34,331 nt of DNA, taken from Calditrichaceae bacterium (GTDB taxonomy: Bacteria > Calditrichota > Calditrichia > RBG-13-44-9 > J075). A model generated the notes under the pieces. That model made no database searches. It was not told where the DNA came from and saw only the letters and a program-made list of their open reading frames with translations. Made by a program: the position numbers and the translations under genes. Location of the stretch: positions 1 to 34,331 of the forward strand of contig JABWBP010000109.1 in NCBI GenBank assembly GCA_013360445.1. Direction: 5' to 3'. Of this stretch, positions 1 to 8,577 are shown piece after piece; the first letter of the stretch is position 1; each line of letters opens with the position of its first letter.

Positions 1-71
1 TCAGGAGGAATTTCAGGCGAAAACTCTCTAAAACTTCTGCGTCTTTGCGGTGATTTTTTACTTAGGTTAAC
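1..71. repeat. Palindromic repeat F, truncated copy
   Basis: The reverse complement of this stretch closely matches 33239-33322, differing mainly by a short insertion in the latter. It carries the recognisable core TCACCGCAAAG (reversed) and ends in GGTTAAC at 65-71. The element is cut off by the window start. The following bases to about 100 also resemble the outer flanks of the second copy (shared CCGGGAT core), so the true terminal repeat may extend further. No coding content is seen. Confidence 0.75.
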
Positions 72-125
72 GCGAATGCGGAAGGCCGGGATGCACTCCT
101 AAAAACACGATGCGGAGGCAGAATC

Positions 126-1238
126 ATGAGCAATTGGTTCCAACATCGAAGGAAAAAATTACTTTCCGGCCTGCTTTTATCCGCGGTTTTGCTGCTGGCC
201 GCCTGCACGAAAGAAGCCGAACCTTATACCATGGAAGATTTCGCGAAGGTTGAAAAGATCGACGCCCACGTTCACGCCCATGCGGATCATCCCGCCTTTT
301 TAGAGCAGGCGCTGGCAGACAATTTCCGCCTGTTCACCATCAACGTGGATTACCCGGATTTCCCGCCCATCGAAGAGCAGCAGCGCGTCGCGGTGAAATT
401 CTTGCAGGAGTACCCCGGGCGCATCGCTTATTCCTCTACCTTCCACATGGCCGGCTGGGACGACCCGGCCTGGCAGGAGCAGGTGATCCGCCATCTGGAC
501 AGCGCCTTTGCCGGGGGCGCCATCGCCGTGAAGGTATGGAAAAATATCGGGATGGATTTCCGGGATCAGGCCGGAAACCTGGTCATGATCGACGATCCGA
601 AATTCGACCCCATTTTCGCCCACCTCCGGGAGAAAAACATTCTTCTGGTCGGCCACCAGGGGGAGCCGAAGAACTGCTGGCTGCCCATCGAAGAGATGAC
701 TGTCAACAACGATAAAGAGTATTTTAAGAACCATCCTCAGTACCACATGTACCTGCATCCGGAATTTCCCTCGTACGAGGACCAAATGAGCGCCCGCGAC
801 CGCATGTTGGAAAAGAATCAAGAGTTGCGCTTCATGGGCGCGCACCTGGCCAGCCTGGAGTGGAGCGTGGATGAATTGGCGAAATTTTTGGACCGCTTCC
901 CGAAGGCGGTGGTGGATCTGGCCGCCCGGATGGGGCAGGTGCAATACCAGTCGCAGCGCGACCGGGAGAAGGTGCGCAGCTTTTTCATCAAATACCAGGA
1001 CCGCCTCCTCTACGCTACGGACCTGACCCACGCCCCGGACTCCGACCCGGAACAGTTCAAACAAGAAGTACATGAGAAATGGCTGACCGACTGGAAATAC
1101 CTCAACACCGCGGAGATGATGAGCGCCCCGGAGGTTGACGGTGAATTTGAGGGGCTGGCGTTGCCCAAAAAGGTGATCGACAAAATGTACCGCATCAACG
1201 CCGAGAAGATCTTTCCGGGCGCCTTTGCGGCGCGGTAG
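126..1238 (+). CDS. Amidohydrolase-family lipoprotein (amidohydrolase_2-like)
   Basis: A predicted lipoprotein of 370 residues, with a basic N-terminus, a hydrophobic stretch and a lipobox LAAC with Cys27, so it is probably anchored to a membrane facing the periplasm or surface. The remainder resembles metal-dependent TIM-barrel hydrolases of the amidohydrolase superfamily. It has a DAHVHAH motif (His48, His50), a GHQGEP motif (His177), GAHLAS (His240) and ATDLTH (Asp299), in the order expected for metal ligands and the catalytic Asp. GGAGG lies 115-119, 6 nt before the ATG. It is the first gene of a run of exported carbohydrate-related proteins, so a lactonase or decarboxylase-like step on a sugar acid is possible, but the substrate is unknown. 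The family call is fairly secure; the specific reaction is not. Confidence 0.8.
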   Translation: MSNWFQHRRKKLLSGLLLSAVLLLAACTKEAEPYTMEDFAKVEKIDAHVHAHADHPAFLEQALADNFRLFTINVDYPDFPPIEEQQRVAVKFLQEYPGRIAYSSTFHMAGWDDPAWQEQVIRHLDSAFAGGAIAVKVWKNIGMDFRDQAGNLVMIDDPKFDPIFAHLREKNILLVGHQGEPKNCWLPIEEMTVNNDKEYFKNHPQYHMYLHPEFPSYEDQMSARDRMLEKNQELRFMGAHLASLEWSVDELAKFLDRFPKAVVDLAARMGQVQYQSQRDREKVRSFFIKYQDRLLYATDLTHAPDSDPEQFKQEVHEKWLTDWKYLNTAEMMSAPEVDGEFEGLALPKKVIDKMYRINAEKIFPGAFAAR

Positions 1239-1360
1239 AGTTTGTGGACTCAACCTCCCGAAAAGTCGTATTAGTGTTAAGGGAGCCAGAAAAAAATAAT
1301 GTACCCAACTGAGCGCACAGAGTTATTGAAACACATTAGCGTTCAGTGGTACAATAAAAA

Positions 1361-1440
1361 GGGCGAAAGCCCTTCCCCGCCTTGATAAGGAGGGGACAGA
1401 TTTGCGAAGCGTCCAGCAAGCAAATCAGGGGTGGTTGGGG
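1361..1440. repeat. Palindromic repeat A, half copy
   Basis: A small hairpin (GGGCGAAAGCCC, 1361-1372) is followed by a sequence sharing CTTGATAAGGAGGGGAC, GAAGCGTCCAGC and CAGGGGTGGTTG with the left half of the full element at 6186-6327. It occupies the gap before the melibiase-like gene. The reading frame open through it (from 1382) is incidental; the gene starts at 1475. Confidence 0.75.
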
Positions 1441-1474
1441 TGGCCTAAAACGACCTCAAACAACGGAGACTGCA

Positions 1475-3544
1475 ATGAGATACAAAACGATGATGTTCTA
1501 TATACTTTTTGCTATCACCCTGCTGCTGGTGATAATTGCCTGCCAGAGCGGTCCCAAACCGGTTGCGCAGCTTGCCGGGAAAAATATCCGCATCGGATTC
1601 AACCATTTTTTGCACGGGCAGGTTGCCGCCCGGTTCGATGGTAAAGAAATCCCCCTGGCGGATTACACTCCTTCCGAATTCGTCACCGTGGCCGGCAACG
1701 ACCTCACCGATTTTGTGTTTACCGGCCGGCAGGAAACGGCGCTTACGGATAAAATCGGCAGCGCGAAACAGTTGACCGTGACCGGCGCGGCGGACAATTT
1801 ACGCAAAGAGGTTTTCGTGACCGTGTATGAGGAGTTTCCCGGCATGGCGGTTTTCCGGGTTGTTTATACCAATACCGGGCAAACCGACATCCAAATCGAC
1901 CGCTGGGTGAATAACCATTACCGGATCAAGGCCCTGCCGGCCTCCGGGGACGAAACAGTTTTCTGGTCCTACCAAAGCGGCTCTTACGACAGCCGCCCGG
2001 ATTGGGTGCTGCCCTTGCACGGCGGCTTCACCCAGGAAAATTATATGGGCATGAACGCCAGCGATTACGGCGGCGGTACCCCGGTGGTGGACGTCTGGCG
2101 CAGGGACGCCGGCTTAGGCGTCGGCCACCTGGAAATGACCCCAAAGCTGGTCTCCCTGCCGGTCGCCATGTCCGCCGCTCCCGAAGAGACTTTCGCAACG
2201 GTGGGGGTGGAATACAAGGTCAACCGGGCGCTCAAACCGGGCGAGAGCTTCGCCACTTTCAACACTTTTGTATCCGTGCACCGGGGCGATTATTTCACCA
2301 CCCTGACGGAATACCGCCGCTTCATGGAAAAGCAGGGAATTCTTCCGGCAAAATATCCCGATGCCGCCTACGAGCCGGCCTGGTGCGCCTGGGGTTACGA
2401 GCGCAATTTCACCATGGAGCAGATTTATAACACCCTTCCGAAAGTGAAGGAGTTGGGTTACCAGTGGGCGGTGTTAGACGACGGCTGGCAAACTGCGGAA
2501 GGGGACTGGCATCTGGTAAAATCCAAGTATCCCCGCGGCGATACGGATATGCAGGAGTTCACCCGCACCATCCACCAGGCGGGGATCAAGCCGGGCCTGT
2601 GGTGGGCCCCGCTGGCGGTGGACCCCGGCACCGACCTGATCAAAGAGCATCCCGAATATCTTTTGCTGAATAAAGACGGCTCCAAACAGGATATTTCCTG
2701 GTGGGACGCCTATTACCTTTGCCCGGCTTATCCCCCGGTGCAGGAATACACCAAAAAGTTGGTAGAAAAAATTATGAAAACCTGGGATTACGACGGGCTG
2801 AAGATCGACGGGCAGCATTTGAACGGCGCCCCGCCCTGTTACAATCCCGCTCATAATCACGCCTACCCGGAAGAATCAGTTGAGAAAGTGCCGGAGTTCT
2901 TCAAGGCGATTTACGAAACCGCGCTAAGCACCAAACCGCAGGCGGTGGTGCAGATTTGCCCCTGCGGAACCGCCTACGCCTTTCACACCATGCCCTACAT
3001 GAACCAGCCGGTAGCCTCCGATCCCACCAGCTCCTGGCAAATCCGCCTGAAAGGCAAGACCCTCAAAGCGTTGATGGGGCCTGCGGTTCCCTACTACGGC
3101 GACCACGTGGAGTTGAGCGACGGCAAGGATGATTTCGCTTCCACGGTGGGCATCGGCGGGGTGGTGGGAACCAAGTTCACCTGGCCGGTGGGCGCTAAAA
3201 AAGATTCGGAAGTGGATTTGACTCCCGAAAAAGAACTGCTCTGGCAGAAATGGACCGCCATTTACCTCGATAAAATGCTCTCCAAAGGCATTTACCGCGG
3301 GGAGTTGTACGACCTCGGCTTCGACCGCCCGGAAACCCACGCCATCGAGAAAGATGGGAAAATGTATTACGCCTTCTACGCCGCTTCCTTCCAGGGAACC
3401 GTAGAGTTGCGCGGTCTGGAGAAAAAGCCCTACAAAGTGTACGATTACGTGAATGAAAAGGACTACGGCGCGGTTACCGGCCCGGCGGCCAAACTCCCGG
3501 TCGAATTTACCCGCTATCTACTGCTGGAAGTCGCGCCGGAGTAA
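1475..3544 (+). CDS. Melibiase-like glycoside hydrolase lipoprotein (GH36/GH-D-like)
   Basis: 689 residues. The N-terminus is a lipoprotein signal with Cys23 (IIAC). The first half is beta-rich; the second half is a TIM barrel resembling the alpha-galactosidase/melibiase clan. It contains WAVLDDGWQTAEGDW and a GLKIDG strand end whose Asp445 is the likely nucleophile. SDPTSSW (Asp516) is a candidate acid/base, and the C-terminal part resembles the usual all-beta domain. I chose ATG 1475 over an upstream in-frame ATG because the extra 31 residues are translated repeat A and the lipoprotein signal begins here; GGAG at 1465-1468 can serve as the ribosome site. Probably cleaves terminal alpha-galactosyl or related residues outside the cytoplasm. 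The clan is well supported; exact specificity is inferred. Confidence 0.85.
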   Translation: MRYKTMMFYILFAITLLLVIIACQSGPKPVAQLAGKNIRIGFNHFLHGQVAARFDGKEIPLADYTPSEFVTVAGNDLTDFVFTGRQETALTDKIGSAKQLTVTGAADNLRKEVFVTVYEEFPGMAVFRVVYTNTGQTDIQIDRWVNNHYRIKALPASGDETVFWSYQSGSYDSRPDWVLPLHGGFTQENYMGMNASDYGGGTPVVDVWRRDAGLGVGHLEMTPKLVSLPVAMSAAPEETFATVGVEYKVNRALKPGESFATFNTFVSVHRGDYFTTLTEYRRFMEKQGILPAKYPDAAYEPAWCAWGYERNFTMEQIYNTLPKVKELGYQWAVLDDGWQTAEGDWHLVKSKYPRGDTDMQEFTRTIHQAGIKPGLWWAPLAVDPGTDLIKEHPEYLLLNKDGSKQDISWWDAYYLCPAYPPVQEYTKKLVEKIMKTWDYDGLKIDGQHLNGAPPCYNPAHNHAYPEESVEKVPEFFKAIYETALSTKPQAVVQICPCGTAYAFHTMPYMNQPVASDPTSSWQIRLKGKTLKALMGPAVPYYGDHVELSDGKDDFASTVGIGGVVGTKFTWPVGAKKDSEVDLTPEKELLWQKWTAIYLDKMLSKGIYRGELYDLGFDRPETHAIEKDGKMYYAFYAASFQGTVELRGLEKKPYKVYDYVNEKDYGAVTGPAAKLPVEFTRYLLLEVAPE

Positions 3545-3550
3545 TTTGCC

Positions 3551-3582
3551 AGGAGTGCCAAACTTCAGTTTGGCGAACTCCT
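3551..3582. repeat. Palindromic repeat B (copy 1)
   Basis: Begins 7 nt after the upstream stop codon. AGGAGT and ACTCCT enclose the inner palindrome GCCAAACTTCAGTTTGGC. The same inner palindrome recurs at 8421-8448 and twice at 13602-13920. It could act as a transcript-end hairpin but lacks a strong U tract. Confidence 0.7.
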
Positions 3583-3586
3583 TTAA

Positions 3587-3675
3587 CCTCACCCAACCCC
3601 TCCCGTCCGCCTTCGGCGGCCACCCTCCCCTTCCCTCTCCTCGCGAGGAGAGGGAAGGGGAGGGTTGGGGTGAGG
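3587..3675. repeat. Long C/T-G/A hairpin repeat C
   Basis: A perfect 42-nt inverted repeat lies at 3623-3664, centred on TCGCGA, with one arm all pyrimidine and the other all purine. It is extended outward by CCTCACCCAACCCC (3587-3600) against GGGTTGGGGTGAGG (3662-3675). The RNA would fold into a very stable hairpin. It lies between two plus-strand genes and may uncouple them. Confidence 0.75.
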
Positions 3676-3749
3676 ATGGGTGAGGTTGAGAGTTAAGGAC
3701 TAACTACGAAACCTGGTTAAGGTTTTCAAAGGTTCTGTGGGAGTATGCA

Positions 3750-4487
3750 ATGAGACACTTTATCTCAGGATTGGCGATGATCATTATGAGCACAACAAAT
3801 TGGCCTCAGGCACAAAATTTACCCCCCGGGGAGCCGCAATCCGCTCCCCTCCTTGTCAAAAAGACCGCGGAGTTTGCCATCGTCGGCGACGGGAAGAATG
3901 CCAACTGGTCAAGAACCGAATGGGTAAGCATTCCGCAGCGGAAAACCTTCGGGGATTCCTTCGAGACCCGGGTGAAGGTGCTCTACTCCGAAACCGGCCT
4001 CTATTTCCTGTTCCATTGCCAGGACCAAAAGCTCACCGCCAGCATGGAAGCCGATTTCCTGGATCTGTGGAACGAAGACGTGGTGGAGGTTTTCCTCTGG
4101 CCGGATGAGAATTTCCCGGCCTACTTCGAATATGAATTATCGCCCCTGAATTACGAGCTGCCCCTGCTGGTTCCCAATAACAAAGGCGATTTCCTGGGCT
4201 GGCTGCCCTGGCATTACCAGGGCGACCGGAAAATTCTCCACGCCACCAGCGTGGAGGGCGGGGAGAAAAAAAGCGGGGCGGAGATCAGCGCCTGGATCGC
4301 GGAGTTTTTCATTCCCTACAAATTGTTGAAGCCGCTGGGCAACCTGTCCCCGGTCTCCGGAACCCGCTGGCGCGCCAATCTCTACCGCTGCGACTACGAC
4401 CGCGGGCAGATGGCCTACTGGACCTGGCAGCCCATCGAAGTGCGCTTTCATGAGTATGAAAGGTTTGGGACGTTGTTGTTTGAATAA
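3750..4487 (+). CDS. Secreted CBM9-like carbohydrate-binding protein
   Basis: 245 residues with an N-terminal hydrophobic export signal (about residues 1-22), then one domain resembling carbohydrate-binding family 9 (CBM9_1-like). Typical features are the opening GDGKNANWSRTEW, the strand LYFLFHCQDQ, the segment LWNEDVVEVFLWP and a late WRANLYRCD. In this family the conserved aromatic and acidic residues line a sugar-end binding cleft. There is no attached catalytic domain, so the protein probably binds sugar, or is a lone beta-sandwich of unknown activity. Upstream GTGGGAG provides a modest ribosome site. It lies 205 nt after the melibiase-like gene, separated by two palindromic repeats, so separate transcription is possible. 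Confidence 0.75.
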   Translation: MRHFISGLAMIIMSTTNWPQAQNLPPGEPQSAPLLVKKTAEFAIVGDGKNANWSRTEWVSIPQRKTFGDSFETRVKVLYSETGLYFLFHCQDQKLTASMEADFLDLWNEDVVEVFLWPDENFPAYFEYELSPLNYELPLLVPNNKGDFLGWLPWHYQGDRKILHATSVEGGEKKSGAEISAWIAEFFIPYKLLKPLGNLSPVSGTRWRANLYRCDYDRGQMAYWTWQPIEVRFHEYERFGTLLFE

Positions 4488-4601
4488 ATGGAAGTTCGCT
4501 GAATCGAGTTGTTTTCAGCGCTATTCTTGGCGCTTTCACCTTTGAGTCTGCCAATTTATCGGCAGGTGGCGGGTTTTAACCCTTGAATCGGGGAGATGAT
4601 A

Positions 4602-6155
4602 ATGAACCGCCGAACCTTTTTAAAAACCGGGGGCGCTGCGGCGCTGCTGGCAGGGTTGGGGGCAAAACCGGCGCGGGCGCGCATTCCCGCCCACAATTGG
4701 GAAGGATCCAATTTCGGCCCCGGCCCGGAGGTGAAAGACCGCCTCTACCAGGGGCCGTTTCCCCAGTACGCCCCGGAAGAATTCCTGCCCGGCAGCGACG
4801 TGGTGATGGCGACCACCCCTTCCAAAGACATCGTGCTCAATTACGGGATGGGTCTGACTGTTTACATTTCCGGCGATTATTGGCCGCCGCAAACCAAAGG
4901 CGATCCCCTGGAAAAATATTGCGAAGACTTGATCAGCCTGCCCTTCGCGCAGAAAATCTACATTCGCCTCAACTGGCGCGATATTCAGAAGCAGCCCGGC
5001 AAGCTGGATTTCCCCGAAGGCTGGAAAATCACTTTCGATCTCGCCCGGCGTTACAACAAACGCGTCGGGTTTCGCATCATGCTGGAGAATCCCGACAGCC
5101 CGGAATTGGGCGCGCCGGATTTCGTCACCCAAAAAGTGCCCTACGTAAAACTGCGAGGGGAGTGGGAAACTTCTTCCGAAATCCGCCGCGCTAAAGAGCA
5201 TAAAATGCCGCGCTACGACCACCCGGAATACCAGGCCGCTTTCCGGGAGCTCAACGCCTTGCTGGCAGCGGAATTAAACGGCAATCCCTTAGTGGAGTAC
5301 ATGGATACCATGATGTACGGCTTCTGGGGCGAGGGGCACACCTGGCCTTTCGACGGCCACCCCTTTCCCGATGACCTCACCGCGGAGCGAACCTGGATTA
5401 AAATGATGGAAACCCAGTTGGAGTTCTGGACCATCACCCCGCTGGTGACCAATACCCAGCCGGATTGGAGCCGGGTGGGCAATTCGGAAATGCTCGACCG
5501 CACCGTGCGCTCCCACAACTGGCTGCGCACCGATACCATTTTCATCGAGAATACCCAGATCGAAGCCCTCAGCAACCGCCCGCCCTGGATTGCCGCCATC
5601 AGCGAGGTGGGCATGACCACCGGGGAGCCGGATAAGCTGCACATCGTTGATGGCGTCACTTATAATGAGAATCTCATCGCCCACGTGATGGATGTGGGGG
5701 CGAACTACTGGTCGCTGTGGAACTGGCACAACATCTCCGCTAAAAACATCCTCGGCTATTATGAAAAATACCCGGGGCCGATTGATGAAATTGCCCGCCG
5801 CATCGGTTATCGGGTGCGCCCCTCCTGGATCTGGCATTTCGAGAAAGAAGGCTACCCCGGCCTGGTGATGGGTTTTGTGAACGACGGCATCGCCGCGGTT
5901 CCCGGCGTGCTGCGGGTAACGGTGTTCAGCGATGATGACAGCGTCAACGCCAGCGGCTGTCTGGACGCCGGGTATCCCCATCCGCGCGGGGTGCGTCAGG
6001 CCATGTTCCTGTTGCCCAAAGGCACGGACTGGCAGGGATTAAAAGTGAAAGCGGAACTGGAAGTGAAAGGCGCACGCTACCCGGTCAACTGGGCCTGCCG
6101 CCAGCCAGTCAATGCCGACGGATCGTTAACGCTGAAAGCAAACCTGGGACGGTAA
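4602..6155 (+). CDS. Tat-exported TIM-barrel glycosidase-like protein
   Basis: 517 residues. The N-terminus is a twin-arginine signal (NRRTFLK, then an Ala/Gly-rich core and ARA at 24-26). I start at ATG 4602 rather than 4596 because GGGGAG ends directly against 4596 but is 6 nt before 4602. The body looks like a GH-A style barrel: IYIRLNWRDIQ, RVGFRIM, then a strand ending FWGEGH with Glu244 and a later AISEVGM with Glu335. These two glutamates are plausible acid/base and nucleophile. A C-terminal beta-sandwich (from about residue 430) follows. DUF4832-like or GH42-related proteins are the closest families I can recall, but I do not recognise it firmly. Its setting among sugar enzymes supports a glycosidase role. 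Confidence 0.6.
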   Translation: MNRRTFLKTGGAAALLAGLGAKPARARIPAHNWEGSNFGPGPEVKDRLYQGPFPQYAPEEFLPGSDVVMATTPSKDIVLNYGMGLTVYISGDYWPPQTKGDPLEKYCEDLISLPFAQKIYIRLNWRDIQKQPGKLDFPEGWKITFDLARRYNKRVGFRIMLENPDSPELGAPDFVTQKVPYVKLRGEWETSSEIRRAKEHKMPRYDHPEYQAAFRELNALLAAELNGNPLVEYMDTMMYGFWGEGHTWPFDGHPFPDDLTAERTWIKMMETQLEFWTITPLVTNTQPDWSRVGNSEMLDRTVRSHNWLRTDTIFIENTQIEALSNRPPWIAAISEVGMTTGEPDKLHIVDGVTYNENLIAHVMDVGANYWSLWNWHNISAKNILGYYEKYPGPIDEIARRIGYRVRPSWIWHFEKEGYPGLVMGFVNDGIAAVPGVLRVTVFSDDDSVNASGCLDAGYPHPRGVRQAMFLLPKGTDWQGLKVKAELEVKGARYPVNWACRQPVNADGSLTLKANLGR

Positions 6156-6185
6156 GCAGGAGATGAAGCTTGTTAGGTGGGAATT

Positions 6186-6327
6186 CCCCTCCTTGATAAG
6201 GAGGGGACGCGACGTGAAGCGTCCAGCGAACGTCGCAGGGGTGGTTGACACTGCCCAACCGGGAGAACCACCCCTGATTTTCTCGCTGGACGCTTCGAAA
6301 CTCTGTCCCCTCCTTGTTAAGGCGGGG
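6186..6327. repeat. Palindromic repeat A, full copy
   Basis: A complete 142-nt inverted repeat. The left arm contains CTTGATAAGGAGGGGAC, GAAGCGTCCAGCG and CAGGGGTGGTT. The right arm contains their complements AACCACCCCTG, CGCTGGACGCTTC and GTCCCCTCCTTG. It fills most of the gap between two genes. A 66-codon frame across it is not a gene. The half copy at 1361-1440 belongs to the same family. Confidence 0.85.
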
Positions 6328-6383
6328 AATAAAACTGGAAATCCCCTTAGTGTTGATCTATAAACATCCTACAAGAGCAAAAT

Positions 6384-8417
6384 ATGCCACATTCCAAATT
6401 TGATCTGATCAAAATCTTGATAACCTTTTCGTTCATTATTTCGATTTCCCAAATCTGCCTTGCCCAACCCCCGGAAGCCGCGGCGCAGGGGCAAAACTGG
6501 ACCCACTACGTGCGCATCGCCGGGCACGGGCTGAATATCAACAATGTGGATCAGATTATCAGCCGCGCTGCGGAAACCCACGTTTTCGGCATCGAAACCG
6601 ATAACAGCCTGACCGGTTACTATGAAAGTTTCCTCGATCCTGCTGAAAAACTCCAGGCAATGAAGGCGATGGCGGAAAAAGCCCACGCCGCGGGCAACAA
6701 AGTGTTCATCTACACCGAGGGGTTGGAGACCATTACCGCCGATGCCGACCGGAAGGAGCGCACCTTTTTCAAAGATCATCCCGACTGGGTGCAGCGCGAC
6801 ATTAGCGGGCGCCCGGCGGTATTCGGCGGCGGCGACGCTTTCTGGATCGATGAAGGCGACGAGGACGTCTGGATCACTCCCTACGCGATGGAATGGCGGG
6901 AAATCTTCATGGAGCGCATCCGCCAGATTGCCGCCACCGGCATGGACGGGGTGTTTGTGGATATTCCCTACTGGATGACGCACTTTGAAGGCTGGGAAGA
7001 CACCTGGGCCAGCTTCGACAATTACACCCTGGCGGCTTTTAAAGCGGTGAGCGGGCTGAACGCCAAAACCGATATTAAGTTAGGCGATTTCAACGATCCC
7101 AACTTTATCAAATGGATCGATTTCCGCATCCGCACCCTCACGGAATTTATGAAAGAAGTAGCGGAAAACGGCCGCTCGGTCAACCCCGGTTTCATCACCA
7201 TTGCGGAAATTTATCCTGGCATCGAGGAATCCGCGCTGCGGGTGGGCGCGGACGTTTATGAAATGTACCAGGTGGTGGACGTGATTGCCCATGAATACAG
7301 CGTCGGCGGCTACAAATCCGCGGAGCGCCAGCCGGCGGACTGGTTCGCATTTATGGCTGGCATGTATTCCTTTCGCGCTTTTGCGGAAGGCAAAGCCTCC
7401 TGGATGCTCACCTATTCCTGGGAAAACCATGAGAAAATCAAACCTGCGGAGGCCATGGAAAACCTGATGATGTCGCAGCTAATGGCCGGGGCCAACTGCT
7501 GGGACGCCGCCAATCACGTAATGTCCGGCTCCAACGACTACGAGGCGCGCGCACGGATTTTCAAATGGATCAGCGAGCACGAAAAAACCTTCTACCTCCC
7601 GCGCCAGCCCATCAAGCCGGTCGGGGTGTATTTTTCCCAGAAAACCCGCAACTATTTTGCGGATGAATTTATCCCTTCCTACCGCGGCATTATGTATTTG
7701 CTGCTGCAATCGCACCTGGAATTCCAGGTCGTAACGCCGCGCACGCTGGCAAATTTTGGCGGTGAAATACTGATTCTGCCGGATGTGAAATGCCTCAGCG
7801 AAGAAGAACTGGCGCAGTTCGAAACCTTTGTCGAATCCGGTAAAAGCCTGGTGATCACCGGGGAGAGCGGGGCGTATGACTACCGGCGGCAGCGCCGGGC
7901 GGAGAATCCGCTCCACCAACTGCTGGGCATTCAGGATACCCGCGAAAAAGCTATCTCCGTCTCCGGAAAAAAATTCCTGTATCACCCTTTCTGCATCGGG
8001 AAAATTTACTACGAAGCGGTGAACAAAGATTTTAATGAATGGGCGCGGAGCGGGAAATACGAGGGCGCGTCATTTGATCAGCTCAAGAATGATTTTGTGC
8101 GGGAGATTACCGCTGATCTGCAATTTCAACCCGCGGTGGAAGTAATTGCCTCCCCGTTCGTCTCCACCCAGGTGGCCGCGGTGAACGGCAACCCCCACGT
8201 CTTCATCGCCAATTTTAAAGGGCTGAAAGCCAAAGAAAACGCCAGTCAGCTCCCGGAGAAAAACCTGAAAATCACCTTCCCGGCGGAAAAAATCGGCCAG
8301 GTTTACACGCTGGAGTTTATGGGTGCGGTGAAAAAGATCAAGGGAAGCTGGAAAGACGGCAAACTCACCTGTGTAATCCCGGAAATCCGCCGCGGGATGG
8401 TGGTGTGGTGCGAATAA
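6384..8417 (+). CDS. Secreted putative glycoside hydrolase with trimerisation-like domain
   Basis: 677 residues with a Sec-type signal peptide of about 27 residues (cleavage near LAQ). Residues about 30-400 look like a TIM-barrel glycosidase of the hypothetical Hyp-GH6/GH42-related type. GMDGVFVDIPYW holds Asp193 and ITIAEIYPG holds Glu275, both at strand ends. Residues about 410-510 resemble the flavodoxin-like domain of beta-galactosidase trimerisation modules (GVYFSQKTRNYF, GEILILPDVKCLSEEE, KSLVITGESG), and a beta-sandwich closes the protein. It is a paralogue of the 13945-16116 product in domain order and motifs. The start is preceded by a weak AAGAGC site and by repeat A. It probably acts on oligosaccharides outside the cytoplasm; the substrate is unknown. 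Confidence 0.65.
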   Translation: MPHSKFDLIKILITFSFIISISQICLAQPPEAAAQGQNWTHYVRIAGHGLNINNVDQIISRAAETHVFGIETDNSLTGYYESFLDPAEKLQAMKAMAEKAHAAGNKVFIYTEGLETITADADRKERTFFKDHPDWVQRDISGRPAVFGGGDAFWIDEGDEDVWITPYAMEWREIFMERIRQIAATGMDGVFVDIPYWMTHFEGWEDTWASFDNYTLAAFKAVSGLNAKTDIKLGDFNDPNFIKWIDFRIRTLTEFMKEVAENGRSVNPGFITIAEIYPGIEESALRVGADVYEMYQVVDVIAHEYSVGGYKSAERQPADWFAFMAGMYSFRAFAEGKASWMLTYSWENHEKIKPAEAMENLMMSQLMAGANCWDAANHVMSGSNDYEARARIFKWISEHEKTFYLPRQPIKPVGVYFSQKTRNYFADEFIPSYRGIMYLLLQSHLEFQVVTPRTLANFGGEILILPDVKCLSEEELAQFETFVESGKSLVITGESGAYDYRRQRRAENPLHQLLGIQDTREKAISVSGKKFLYHPFCIGKIYYEAVNKDFNEWARSGKYEGASFDQLKNDFVREITADLQFQPAVEVIASPFVSTQVAAVNGNPHVFIANFKGLKAKENASQLPEKNLKITFPAEKIGQVYTLEFMGAVKKIKGSWKDGKLTCVIPEIRRGMVVWCE

Positions 8418-8420
8418 ACC

Positions 8421-8546
8421 AGGAGTGTCAAACTTCAGTTTGACCTCCACCCCGGCGTTTCGGGATTGAAGCGAGGGCGAAATGAATCGCGCCTCCCCTT
8501 TGCTCCAAGCGCCGGGCCCATCCCGGCTTATGCGGGATGGCACTCC
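8421..8546. repeat. Palindromic repeat B (copy 2) with flanking hairpin
   Basis: Opens with AGGAGTGTCAAACTTCAGTT and its mirrored TTTGACCTCC. It ends in a second hairpin (ATCCCGGCTTATGCGGGAT) followed by CACTCC, the complement of the opening GGAGTG. The element spans nearly the whole 160-nt gap between the two genes and is related to copies at 3551-3582 and 13602-13920. Confidence 0.6.
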
Positions 8547-8577
8547 GCTTATCCCCCTTGGTTAAAATGGTGTAACA

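Noticed and set aside
300-1253. 317-residue open frame on the minus strand
   Set aside because: It is antisense to the amidohydrolase gene, has no ribosome site or recognisable domain, and is explained by GC-biased third positions.
6163-6363. 66-residue open frame on the plus strand
   Set aside because: It lies across the full palindromic repeat A, so the frame is a by-product of the repeat.
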